DNA of 64,000 nucleotides from Paulinella micropora (Eukaryota > Cercozoa > Imbricatea > Euglyphida), in the NCBI GenBank assembly GCA_009731375.1, contig BJOX01000100.1, positions 304,498 to 368,497 on the forward strand, given 5' to 3'. Below the pieces are notes generated by a model that worked only from the letters and a program-made list of their open reading frames with translations, was not told where the DNA came from and searched no databases. A program made the translations under genes and the position numbers. The first letter of the stretch is position 1; each line of letters opens with the position of its first letter. This document shows, one piece after another, positions 52,406 to 63,920 of the stretch.

Positions 52406-52767
52406 AGACTCGGGGAACCGTTCCCTCTCAGAGGGACGACCCTCCCGACAGCAGGACTTTCTACAACGTGGACTCTTGGGTAGGACTCTTGTTAGGTTCC
52501 CCGATAGCAAGAGAATAGCGATTAGTAATTAGGTGACTAGATTGCCGAACTCCACATGTCGTGGAGACGTAGGCTAGCACCTCTGCTTTCTGGTAGTCGT
52601 ATTTATGCACTGTTGTGCTTATTGCGCTTTAGTTGTTAATAGTGTAGCTATATTGCCGAACTCCACAGGAGACGTAGGATAGCTCACTTTGCGCTTTGCT
52701 TATTTGGGTAATCTAGTTGTCAGTTGCGCGTTGCGTTGTGGACCCTGACTCGTAAGGGAGTCTAATT

Positions 52768-52776
52768 AAGGGGGAG
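52768..52776 (+). promoter_or_regulatory. Cop-B polypurine tract
   Basis: AAGGGGGAG immediately before the 3' LTR. Confidence 0.8.
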
Positions 52777-53137
52777 CATTGGACAATTAATTAGACCCTT
52801 CCTCCTCAACTACGTCCGTATTGCTATTTGGTACGTTAGCATTATTCGTTACGGTTAGTAGTAATATTAGTTATTAATTATAATACAGTCATTTAGAGTA
52901 CCTTTTCTGGTATTGGTGGCACTAGCTTTTTTACCATTACCCTTATTACCCATATCAGGCCGTTTCGTGGGTCATTTTCTGGAGGTACATCTTTTGTTTG
53001 ACGTCGTCAGTTTGACTGGCGGGAATTGTTTCATTATTTGTTAAATTCTTCTGCGTGGGAAGCAGTTGGCCGGTAGGAGGGGGACGCCCCGAGTTCCGGT
53101 CGCCGTTTGGAGAAGTCGCGAGAGTTTTCTTCCAACG
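52777..53137 (+). repeat. Cop-B 3' LTR
   Basis: From CATTGGACAATTAATTAG to TTTTCTTCCAAC; followed by CTTTTC. Confidence 0.85.
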
Positions 53138-53255
53138 CTTTTCCCGTTCGTATTACCTTTTCCCCCGATTTCCTGTGAAACACGTTTTACGGTAAATTTC
53201 ATAGATAAGGGAGTAACGGAAAAACCGCAATGCTTAACAGACTGTAGGCGCAGAT
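53138..53255 (+). repeat. EX LTR copy d, right part
   Basis: Resumes the EX LTR (CGTTCGTATTACCTTTTCCC) and ends by divergence near 53255. Confidence 0.65.
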
Positions 53256-55070
53256 AGGTAAATATGTGACCTTTTCTTATACCCCTATACACAGTGATGT
53301 ATAGAAAAGCTAAATCTCTTTAAGATGTAGTTATATCCGTTTTTATGTATATACTTTTGAGCCGGTTGAAAACGATAATATTACGATTCATGACCGGTAC
53401 TATTTTTTAAGCCGCTTAATATTAATATTATCGTTAGGGGTGACACTAGGAAATGCCTTTCTTTTTCTTTTTTGTTGCTTGGCTCTGACAGTCTCCTACA
53501 TTTTCCGCCATACTGGTTTCCTCTCTTAGCAGAGGAGGAAGATTAGGTTATTTTCAGAGTGCTTTGAAATTGGATGGGTATAAACACCCCGGCTTGCAAT
53601 AAATAATATCTTTTGATTATAACCGACAAAAGTGGAGTCCCAGCCTAGATTTTTCTATCCTCCAAATTTCAGTTTAGCGATTTGAAAAAAGCCACTCCCC
53701 TAAGCAAAAGAAGAAGGAAAGGTGTTGGGGGAGTGTAGGAAAGGAGTTGGGGAGGTGTTAGGAGTTTGTGGTGCACGAAAACAGTGAAAGTTTGCACAGA
53801 GGCCCACAAAGCGGCACGGCAAGACACTCGTTGTGTGTACGATTTTGACACCTACAGTAGTGTGTTTAGAGAGTGTAAGGGGACATAGAGTATTCAGTGA
53901 GGCAGAAACACGTTAGTGTACACTGAATTGATTGTCGACACACTGTCGAGTCAGAGGAGTGCATTACAGACACACACAAGAGGAGTGAAAAAACCTGCTG
54001 TCTGTCCTCTCTGCGCATTCCTACACTCATCCCTACACACACTCCTCACGAGGAGAACAACATACATTTACACACTCTAACTCTAGTTTGTACTGCCACA
54101 AGTGCTTAGCACACACACACGTCAGGGAAACGTAAGAACGTGTGTAGGGGCAGAGGAAAACAGACACACAAAACACAGACAGAAACCTATTCATTTGGCA
54201 TAAAACCTGTTTGCACAAACAACACACATCCTACACCAAACAAGGTGACAATCTCTTAAGGGGGTGGTAGGCCAGTCAAACAAGACATAGGCCAAGGAAT
54301 TTACGTGTGAAACCAAGACAGGAGAACCAAAACGGAGGGTGGTTTTGGGACGATTTTTATTTTCGTTCAAAACAAACAAAACACACACCTCACATCATAC
54401 CAAAACACTCTAAACGTGTGGTGTGGTGTCGAATAGGTCAGCAAGGACAAGAACTCGGAAACCGAGCGGCTTCCAAGACAACAGCAAGAAGTGTGTGAAG
54501 AGTCTACAGCACTCGGTACATACACACACAAACACAAGTTACACGACAACACTCACAAACCTACCAACCACAATCAGAAAAGACAAGCCAAGGTGGTTCT
54601 TTGAGTTGGAAAAGACACCTTCGTGCAAAAAGCAAAAGGATAAAGTGACCCATTGGGCTGAGCCCAGAGAGGATCATTGAAAAACCTTTTTGTACTTTTT
54701 CTGTCGTGACAGCAGAGAGGTGGTTTGAGAGTAGCAGAAAGTTTGTTGTGTACTGCCAGGGTGCACACGTACGCATCGTCTGGCTTGGCAGCAAGAACAG
54801 CAAGGCTTCCCCCAGCAGAGGGGGAGGGTGAGTACACTTTCTACCTTGACTGATTGGTTGTGTGTGTGTGGGTTGGTTGTTGGGCTGTCGTGGGTTGTGT
54901 TCGACACAAACACTGTTCACACAACGAACAAGACACAGAACAACAAAACAAACACAAAAGCACACTTACACACGAAACACACGACTCTGCTCGTCTCAAC
55001 CCCTAAGGGGCACAATGCAAATTGCGTGGACAGGCTCTTCAACGAGATCATCCACCGCAATCCAATTAGA
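53256..55070. other. Unassigned stretch, possibly an old LTR-element leader
   Basis: 53600-54980 is rich in ACACAC and GTGTGT strings and short AAAACAAAC repeats, like the leaders of Gyp-A and Cop-B. No LTR pair or coding domain is recognisable. Short frames on both strands have no support. Confidence 0.35.
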
Positions 55071-55471
55071 CATGTCTGAGGACGCAGACAATAACGACCC
55101 ACCCACCCCAGGTGTTCAAGGATTTACCATTCCTGCAAGGGGAGGCAGCAGAGTGCAGGGAACCTGTCCCTCGCTCCCCATGGAGAGGCCCTGACAATGG
55201 GCTGGTAATCCCGTCTCGTTCAGTCAAGACCAGGGTAGTGCTTGAGCGATACCGAGGTCCAGCAGAGGGATAACCAGGCACCCCTCATGACGAGAAAGAA
55301 CATGGCACAAACTACAATGAAACCTCAGCACATCTCTTCCCTAACAATAAGTATGAGGAGGCGGATTGGTATAGAGACAGGATAAAGTGCAAGTGGTTCT
55401 GCAAGAAAAATCATGTCCATTTGAAAATTAATGGTTCCTTCATAAAAACAAAAGATTGTATGTTATTTTAA
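55071..55471 (+). CDS. Two short ORFs, unknown
   Basis: 55071-55193 is ATG-initiated (MSEDADNNDPPTPG), 40 codons. 55271-55471 is a 66-codon frame without ATG, with credible coding composition (EEADWYRDRIKCKWFCKKNH). It may be the 5' end of an otherwise deleted gag, or exons. Not recognised. Confidence 0.25.
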
Positions 55472-55484
55472 TAATATTTAAAAA

Positions 55485-56200
55485 ATTGAATTTCTAACTG
55501 TTACAGCTGTTTTTTAACGGTTATGTAAGGATTTTGTAGGATTATTGTAATCTATTTGTTCTTTCTTGGTTTTCATTGAAAACAACTACTCTTTATATTC
55601 ATTTACATCAGAATAATATATTTTAATAATATAAAAATTACAAAAAATTGAATTTCTAACCGTTACAACTGTTTTTTAACGGTTATGTAAGGATTTTGTA
55701 TGATTATTGTAATCTATTTGTTCTTTCTTGGTTTTCATTGAAAACAACTACACTTTATATTCATTTACATCAGAATAATATATTTTATCATAATTTTTCA
55801 AAAATATTAAAAAAAGATCAAATTTGGAACCGTTACATAATCGTTTCGAACGTTACATCATACATTGTTTATTTTTTGTTGTGTAAATTTCAGCAGTGTA
55901 ACAAGTCACGTTACGTAAGTAGTTTTGATACAGAAACATTTCATAATGATTTTTTATATTATTAAATTAAATTCAAATTCAATTTCAAGTTCAAATTCAT
56001 TTGCATTCTATATCTTCTGCTTATTACTCCGCTCTACGAGTGGCAGGTATTTTCGTAAATTTCAATAAAGTAACAAGTCAAGTTACGTAAGTAGTTTTGA
56101 TACAGAAACATTTATTAATGTTTCTTTATTAATATTAATAGCATTATTAAATTAAATTCAAATTCAACTTTATTACTAACTTGAACACTCAATATAATAC
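55485..56200. repeat. AT-rich region with two direct duplications
   Basis: 55492-55640 and 55650-55800 are tandem copies (AATTGAATTTCTAAC, GGTTATGTAAGGATTTTG, TCTTTCTTGGTTTTCATTG). A second pair near 55896 and 56068 shares GTAACAAGTCA and TTACGTAAGTAGTTTTGATA. Continues as plain AT-rich DNA to 56489. No gene supported. Confidence 0.8.
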
Positions 56201-56489
56201 ATGTCTGAACTTTGAATATTAGCTGTTAATAAACTTACAAGTTTCACAGTCAATTTATTAAAGGTAAGTACTGGTCTTGCCTCAAAGGCTTGTTAGTTCA
56301 TGCAGCAAGGAACAAGCAAAAAAGATAAATAAAATAAACAATATTGTTAGTTGAAACTTATCCTTCAATTCGGATCCGAAATTGAACCATGGCCGATCAT
56401 TTTGATGTTCAGTTCTAACACAATTCAAAAGCAGTAACAATAATTTTTAATGGTACTAACAGTGCCATGTATAATGATGGCACGACACA

Positions 56490-57292
56490 GGGGGTACTCG
56501 GTTTGATGAACATGTACAACCCGAGCCTCAATGTCAATGGAAGGTCTGCCGCTGGCTGGAGTACGCAGTCACCGCCCCGCTGATGGTCCTGCAGTTGCTG
56601 CTACTAGCAGGCGAGCGTTCGTGGCCCCAGTTGGTCACCTCCTGTGCCTGCTGTCACCTCATGGTCTTGATTGGGGGCCTGGCCCCCCGCTTTGCATGGG
56701 ACCGGGCCGCCGTGTCTACCAGCGTGGTACAAGCCAAGGAGGCAGTGTCCTCGGCGTCGAAGGGAACGACCCAGGAACGAGCGCGCTTGTTGTCAGACGG
56801 AGGTGCGCGGGGCTCGCACTCCCTTATTGGGACTTGACCTTGCGGCCGCGCCAGAAAGCGTTCGGGGGCTCGACCACGGGCACTCAGCACCAGCACTTCG
56901 GTTGGCCGGGGTCCTTGCCTGTGGAGCTGACGCGCCTAACGCTGTTCTGCTGGGCCTGCTCCTGGCTCCTGTGCGCGGTAGCGCTGCTCCCGGTGTGGGC
57001 GGCGGCCCTGGGCGTGCAACACTCGCTGCCGCGTGAGGTCAAAAAGTTGATCCTGCTGGCGGCGGGCCTAACCGTCTCCTTTGTTCTCTTTGGTTTCTGG
57101 AAGATGTGCTGCGGCGGCTGCTGGTACCGGAGGCGATGTGAGCAGCTCGTCACTGGACGCTTGATTGCTGAGCTGGGCTACTGCGCGCTGAGTCTGCTCA
57201 GCAAGACGGCCCTGACCCTGCTGGCACTCCAGTCTCTGCGGGGGCAGACCTCCGCCGGGTGGCTCCCCCAGCCCGGCTGCGTGACCGCGTAG
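56490..57292 (+). pseudogene. Heliorhodopsin-like gene, N-terminus missing, frame broken
   Basis: Heliorhodopsins are seven-helix retinal proteins with inverted topology. Segment A (about 56490-56720) reads RWLEYAVTAPLMVLQLLLLAG, matching helix 3 with the counterion Glu at 56559-56561, then a helix-4-like stretch. Segment B, in another frame (about 56900-57292), gives helix 5 (LTLFCWACSWLLCAVALL), helix 6 (VKKLILLAAGLTVSFVLF) and helix 7 (ELGYCALSLLSKTALTLL), with the Schiff-base Lys at 57203-57205. The E-x2-Y-x2-LSL-x-[AS]-K-[ST]-AL pattern is the family signature. Helices 1-2 are absent; 56490 follows an acceptor-like GACACAG, so they may be upstream exons or lost. The 170 nt between A and B is an intron, an insertion or a frameshift. 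Confidence 0.65.
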
Positions 57293-57326
57293 TGCCGGGT
57301 GAGGGAAAGTGAGGGGGGGGGGGGGG

Positions 57327-57357
57327 NNNNNNNNNNNNNNNNNNNNNNNNNNNNNNN
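57327..57357. other. Gap between G and C homopolymers
   Basis: 31 N flanked by 14 G and 23 C. A likely sequencing failure at a G/C homopolymer. Confidence 0.95.
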
Positions 57358-57389
57358 CCCCCCCCCCCCCCCCCCCCCCCGGTGGCCTC

Positions 57390-57395
57390 AATAAA
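57390..57395 (+). terminator. Polyadenylation signal AATAAA
   Basis: 98 nt plus gap after the heliorhodopsin-like stop, in an otherwise GC-rich block, on the correct strand. Confidence 0.5.
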
Positions 57396-57450
57396 AAGCA
57401 TGCCACACCACCAGCACCGGCCTACAGCACGTCTTGGTGCAGGGGCTCCG

Positions 57451-58259
57451 TCAGTCCGTGTCCGCCGCCGCGGCGGCCCGTGAAGAGGCCCGGGCGCGCC
57501 TGGCCGCGGCTTGGGCCCAGTGGTAGTGCCACAGCTGCCCAGCGCTGAGCAGCAGTTCCAGCAGGGCCAACAGGACCGCCAACTCCGCTACCAGTACGGC
57601 CCTCCACGCTGGCGCCCGGCGCTCGGGCCAGAGGGCGGGCGACAGAGCCAGCCACGCGGCTAGGTAACTCAGGTACAAGCACAGGCTGCCCCGGTAAGCC
57701 CAGCTCATTAGCCGCAGTTGCGCGGCCAGTGGTCCACGTAGGCGCCGCGCACGCCCACGGCGCAGTCTGCCGGCCGGCTGGGTGTGCACAGCTTGGCCTG
57801 GCTGAGGCGTCGACTCAACCCCTGCCCAGCGCGAAACAGGGCCCAGCCGTTGTAGACTTGGTATACAGCCACCACGACCTCGGCGTTACAGGCTCGGCCA
57901 GAGTAGACTGCGGCTACCAAGCACAAGCAGTGGCCGGCCAGGGCCCAGCAGCCAAGCCGCCGGGGCACCAGCCGCCTGCTCTGGGTCGGGACCAGACCCA
58001 ACGGAAGTGACACCAAGCCCTCGGTCCAGACGGGCCAGGCCAGGGCCGGGAGAAACATCGTGCGGCCCCCGCCGCCAGCTAACAGGTACAGCAAGTGTGC
58101 AGGGCCCCACGCGCAGTTCCGGGGCACGAGGTAGGCCGCCGGCCGGTGGCCGCGCCGGCCGGCCACGGGCCGCAGCAGCAGGCCCAGCATGCAGGCCAAG
58201 CCCAGCGAAAACATGCAGTGTGCCGCCACCAGGGCTGACAGGTAGAACAGCACGTCCAT
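57451..58259 (-). CDS. Polytopic membrane protein, unknown, one frameshift
   Basis: Frame 58259-57708 starts at ATG with a hydrophobic helix (LFYLSALVAAHCMFSLGLACM). Further apolar segments follow (HLLYLLAGG, LGCWALAGHCLCLVAAVY). Frame 57789-57451 continues with SLCLYLSYLAAWLALSPALW and AVLVAELAVLLALLELLL, then an Arg/Ala-rich tail. Joining the frames near 57720-57780 would give five to seven membrane spans. Convergent with the heliorhodopsin-like gene, stops 159 nt apart. I do not recognise the family; it lacks rhodopsin lysine motifs. Confidence 0.45.
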
Positions 58260-58295
58260 GCGCGGTGGCAGCGCTGCCTAGCGCCACGTACCCGG

Positions 58296-58424
58296 NNNNN
58301 NNNNNNNNNNNNNNNNNNNNNNNNNNNNNNNNNNNNNNNNNNNNNNNNNNNNNNNNNNNNNNNNNNNNNNNNNNNNNNNNNNNNNNNNNNNNNNNNNNNN
58401 NNNNNNNNNNNNNNNNNNNNNNNN
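58296..58424. other. Assembly gap, 129 N
   Basis: Lies 36 nt upstream of the ATG of the minus-strand membrane gene. Confidence 1.
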
Positions 58425-58782
58425 AAGAATGTGGGGAGAAAGATTATAGCCACGCCGCCCGGCGCAGGGCACGGGGCACGGGGGGGCCCCCCTCCCCGTG
58501 CCGGAGAAGGGGAGGGGGCGCGGATCGGCGGCCGAGGCCCTCCTCTCCGTGCCGGCGGATGGGGAGGGGTCGCGGGTCGGGGGGGGCCCTCCGCTGCGTG
58601 CCGGTGGTAGGAGCGCGATGCCGCAGCCCGGCTGCGTTGCCTTGTCCGGGGGATGAGCGGAGGGGTACGGTGGGACGACAGGAAGGGAAAACAGACGGAC
58701 AAGGGGATGGATGAGCGGAGGGGTAGGGCGGGACGACAGGAAGGGAAAAAAGACGGACCGGAGGATGGATGAGCGGAGAAGG
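58425..58782. repeat. GC-rich minisatellites
   Basis: Two families: CTCCSCGTGCCGG-GGGGAGGGG-CGCGG units (58480-58610) and a roughly 60-bp unit GATGAGCGGAGGGGTA / GGGACGACAGGAAGGGAAAA (58650-58780). Ends abruptly where EX sequence starts. Confidence 0.8.
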
Positions 58783-59175
58783 TCTAGGCTGGCTTGAGGG
58801 GCAATGTGGACCTGTGGTAGCCATGTAGCCTTCTTCTTGTGATTCTTGCGAAGAATGTCGCGTTCGTCACCAACGTAACTGGTCAGTAAATCGTAAATAA
58901 ATTGAACAGTTTGCGTACGCGATAGATTGGCATGAAGGCGAGTAGTCTTCCCAGCCTTAACTTCCTCCTGAAACTTCTTGTCAGTACGTAGAGTGTCAGT
59001 ACGGGAGCCCAGAATGGGGTAGGGTTCCAGACAGCGTCGCTTATGTTCGTTGTATTTCGATACTGGATCGTCGTGCCGCGATTGATTCCACATGTAGACG
59101 TGACAGGAGTAAACCAGAACGCAGAGCAGTAGCTGGAGAGGACGATGTGCAGTGGAGGATGCGTTCTCCACTCTG
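58783..59175 (-). pseudogene. EX ORF1, truncated second copy
   Basis: Matches residues 1-130 of the ORF at 26341-27312, then stops at the GC-rich satellite after SPQASLDLL-equivalent sequence (APQASLDLLRSS). The open frame continues upstream to 59546 into the leader. Confidence 0.75.
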
Positions 59176-60065
59176 TAAGTAGGGGGTGACCCTAAAACGA
59201 CAAAACCAGAACCGTGACATACTGTGTTGGTTGACTGCATAGTGTGTATGAGGGCAGAGGAGGGACACAAAAATGCAACGGCAGGTGAACCATCTGTCGA
59301 AACATATGTGTTTTTGGTTACCTCTGTCCTAATACGTTGTTGTATAGCTAGTCCTGAAGGCGAGGGTCTTTCCAAATCGATCTGTCGACAGAACACAACA
59401 AACTCTGTGTGTGTAGTTTTCATTTGGAAGGAGAATTCGAATTGTGAGTTTGGATACAACTCTTCAAGTAGGCAGATACAACGAACTCTTATTAAGAACA
59501 CTATGGCTGCATTGAGTCCTGACTCTGTGAGAGCAGGTGAAGTCAATATCAGTAAATAGTAGAGAGGTCACTTCGTTTATTTACGTAATTTCGAACTCAG
59601 AGTCGTTGTAGGCTTGGAGGCAACTTACGATCGAAGGTGAATCGTAGATTGTGAGGTCTCCAGTTCTCAAACGGATAGTGTCCTTTGTTTCTAGTCAGTA
59701 ACAGTCGTAAAACGGATAGTGTTCGGCTTGGTGAACTCGAAAACCAAACTGATTTGGGAGACCTAGGCGAAAATGACTGGGAACGGCGAAAATAACAATC
59801 AAACATTGTTTTTCCGTCCCTTGTACACAAATTTATCACAACGTGCGTGTTTCACTGGAAATAGGGAAAAAGGTAATACTTGATCTTTTCAGATGCTACT
59901 TGAAAAAATCTTTGACTTGATCGTTTGCAATCATTTCTGAACGAAATCGAAAACTAGTTAGTGTAGTCGAAACGTCGTGCAGAGGAGAATCTAATGAACC
60001 GGTCCAAAAAAAGTGAATTATCAACGGTAAAGGTTTTCGCCGGTCGTTAGGTGCTCAGTCTGATA
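59176..60065 (-). repeat. EX LTR and leader, copy e
   Basis: The least rearranged copy: on minus it begins TATCAGACTGAGCACC at 60065 and runs through the LTR and leader into ORF1 at 59175. The LTR-leader border is not marked clearly. No partner LTR lies in the window. Confidence 0.75.
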
Positions 60066-60669
60066 TACTGAATTATGATTGGGATCATAGTCGATTCCTG
60101 AGTATCAAGGCCGGGTCGGCCGCTCGAAGACTCGATCGTCCGGCGTTGTTGGCCGATAGTTATTAATCATCTATCAATACTGTAATCTTATTTTATCAAA
60201 ACTCAATATTGTGAAATTTTAGTACGTGGGTACTATCATTATTGTGAAACAGTTATTTACAATTACAAAGATATACTTTCTGTACATACATGGCCAAGGA
60301 AACCACGACTTGCCTGTGAACTCATTTTTCTCAGCCAACAGCCACCATACGATCACGTGCACATACATTCACGCGCATAGATCGTCGAAAGACGTACTCA
60401 GACAAATGAACAGGTAGACAGGTAAACATTTGTCTTACGTCTTAGATTTGACTGGCTGATACATGAAAGTTCGATTCGGATTCATACAAGCTTTTGATTT
60501 GGGCCATGCTGGGATAAGTTCAAAGTAGAATTGTGGTTGGGGGAGCAAACGTTCAAGTCCTGTGGCGTTTGTTTTTATTTTTTTATTTTTTGCGTTCATC
60601 TGCAGTGCCGATGGTGGGGTCGTTGCGTAGAGCACCTTGCACAGAGACAAACAACAGGGAGAACAACAC
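60066..60669. other. Unassigned stretch
   Basis: Flank of EX copy e; no supported gene. Confidence 0.5.
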
Positions 60670-60719
60670 ATCATCGTAATCATCATCATTATCAACATCA
60701 TCACCAGCAATAGCAGTAG

Positions 60720-60750
<31 letters not shown>

Positions 60751-60903
60751 GTCATCATCACCACCACCACCACCACCATCACCACTACCACTACCACCAC
60801 CACCAGCCCCATCATCCTCGAACTGTCGTTGGACACAAGCAACAACAAAACAACAATAACAACAACAACAACAACAACAAAAACAACAAACAACAACAAC
60901 AAC

Positions 60904-60935
<32 letters not shown>

Positions 60936-61057
60936 GCAGCAGCAGCAACCACAACAGCAGCAGCAGCAACAGCAACACAAGCAACAACAGAAGCAACAAC
61001 AGAAGCAACAACAGAAGCAACAACAGAAGCAGCAACAGAAGCAGCAGCAGCAGAAGC

Positions 61058-61088
<31 letters not shown>

Positions 61089-61095
61089 GCAACAA
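60670..61095. repeat. ATC, ACC and CAA/CAG trinucleotide tracts
   Basis: Frames give poly-Gln, poly-Leu or poly-Cys; no flanking coding sequence of normal composition supports a polyglutamine gene. Confidence 0.9.
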
Positions 61096-61249
61096 CGGTT
61101 GTACGTACTGGTGATTCGCAGCATGTGCCGGACGGGGGAGAACAAGAAATTCATGACGGGGTTCTCCAACACCTTGGGAGGCTCAAACGAGTCTTGGCGG
61201 CCTTCCCCTGTGCATGTGGACCACCAAGCAGCCTCTTTTTCTTGCGTTT

Positions 61250-61250
61250 G

Positions 61251-61293
<43 letters not shown>

Positions 61294-61435
61294 TCCTTTC
61301 CTTTCCTTTCCTTTACTTTCTGAGAGAGAGAGAGAGAGAGAGAAGAGAGAGAAGAGAGAGAAGAGAGAGAAGGAGAGAGAAGGAGAGAGGAGAGAGGAGA
61401 GAGAGTGAGAGTGAGAGAGCGAGTGAGAGTGAGAG

Positions 61436-61482
<47 letters not shown>
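61250..61482. repeat. TTTC, TTTCC and GA satellites
   Basis: Three consecutive tracts. Confidence 0.95.
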
Positions 61483-61484
<2 letters not shown>

Positions 61485-61649
61485 AATCATATCGCGCCAG
61501 TTCGCTGGTGTCTTTGCCATCTTGATGCTCGCTACAACGCCTGTATGACAGGTCCATTACATTCGTGCCATATTATCAGACAAGAAAGGAGAAAGGAGAA
61601 AGAAATAGGTCTATTATATTCGTACCATATTGTTAGACAAGAAACGAGA

Positions 61650-62646
<997 letters not shown>

Positions 62647-62849
62647 TTTCTCTGGTTCTGGTTTCTTATATTTTTCTATGGAGCCTAGCTGTTGAACTTT
62701 GGTTCCAGTTTTCCATCAGGACCTGCACTGCTGCTCCTTTGGGCCAGATCGCATGATTATAGTGTGGCCCTACGTTTTTCTTTTTTCTCCTTTCGTCTAT
62801 TTATCTTCTTCATCTTCTTTTCCTCGTTGAACTGACTGTAATATTATTT

Positions 62850-63004
62850 TTATATAATATATATGTATATATATACATACATATATATATGTGTATATAT
62901 ATATATGACAAAACAAAACAAAAACAAAACAAAAAACAAAACAAAAACAAAACAAAAAACAAAACAAAAACAAAATAAAAACAAAACAAAACAAAACAAA
63001 AAAC

Positions 63005-63036
<32 letters not shown>

Positions 63037-63180
63037 ACAAAGCGAAACAAAGCGAAACAAAACAAAACAAAACAAAACAAAACAAAACAAAGCGAAACAA
63101 AACAAAACAAAACAAAACAAAACACAAAACAAAATAAAACAAACGAACAAAACAAAATAAAACAAACGAACAAACAAAAT
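62850..63180. repeat. TA tract and (AAAAC)n satellite
   Basis: 62860-62907 TA/TATATG; 62908-63175 AAAAC units with variants. The preceding 62647-62849 shows nothing. Confidence 0.95.
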
Positions 63181-63278
63181 TCTAAAGACAAACAAACCAA
63201 ACAACAAATCAAGCAACCTACCAACCAACCGAGGCACAACTGAACAAGAACCTGACACTGTCTGACACAGCCAAAAGG

Positions 63279-63487
63279 TAAGCTTAATTCTAATTTCTGT
63301 GTAGTACCTTTCGTCAGTAAGGTCAGACTGACCTTACTAGTCTCTTACTGATGAAAGGTACTACACAGAAATTAGAATTAAGCAGACTGACCTTACTGAC
63401 GAAAGGTACTAATTTCTGTGTAGTACCTTACCTTTCGTCAGTAAGGTCAGACTGACCTCACTGACGAAAGCTACAGAATTAAGCTTA
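63279..63487. repeat. Foldback MITE-like element
   Basis: Bounded by inverted TAAGCTTAATTCT / AGAATTAAGCTTA. The first 110 bp form a hairpin with arms of about 45 bp (TTCTGTGTAGTACCTTTCGT and its complement). A second, shorter fold of the same sequence follows. No ORF. Confidence 0.8.
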
Positions 63488-63898
63488 GTGAAAGGCCGGA
63501 TGGACTAAAATTCCTAAAGTCCAGGACATGTATTCTGTTGGTGCTTTCTGATGGCCACGGATTTTTCACCAGACTTTTCAGGGGGCAGGGTTATTTCCCA
63601 TGGATGAAGTTTTCCTAAAAAAAAACATAATTCACTTCCCAAACAGTGGTTTTTCTGAATTTCTTGGTTACCTGATGACTTAGGAGGTCGTGTTCTGGTT
63701 GTGCTAAGCAACATAGCCTTTGCAAGAAGACTGACTGTTTCTTTCTATTAAACTACCACTACAATTACTCCTCCTTATATTTTCTCTCATTTCTCCTTTA
63801 TTTCTTCTATCATATTTTCTTTGATTTCTCCTATCTTTGTCCTACTATTATTTCCGCATTGAACTCTTCAATTACTGTTTTTTTTCCCCTTACATTAT
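63488..63898. other. Unassigned stretch
   Basis: Normal-complexity to T/C-rich DNA; no supported gene. Confidence 0.5.
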
Positions 63899-63920
63899 TC
63901 TCTCTCTCTCTCTCTCTTTC

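Larger units (their letters stand above)
43730..53137 (+). mobile_element. Cop-B, decayed Ty1/copia element
   Basis: 9.4 kb on plus: LTR, leader with tandem repeats, gag, protease, integrase, RT, RNase H, PPT, LTR. CTTTTC target duplications (43724-43729 and 53138-53143) lie inside an EX LTR. LTRs differ at many sites, so it is older than Gyp-A. Frames are broken at about eight points. Confidence 0.88.

Noticed and set aside
57451-58259. Second rhodopsin, or a herpesvirus-like membrane protein
   Set aside because: Only hydrophobicity and high GC suggest it; no retinal lysine motif or named family signature was found.
60637-61323. Polyglutamine/polyasparagine protein
   Set aside because: The whole frame is CAA/CAG, ATC and ACC satellite plus a TTTC tract; the reverse frame is equally open.
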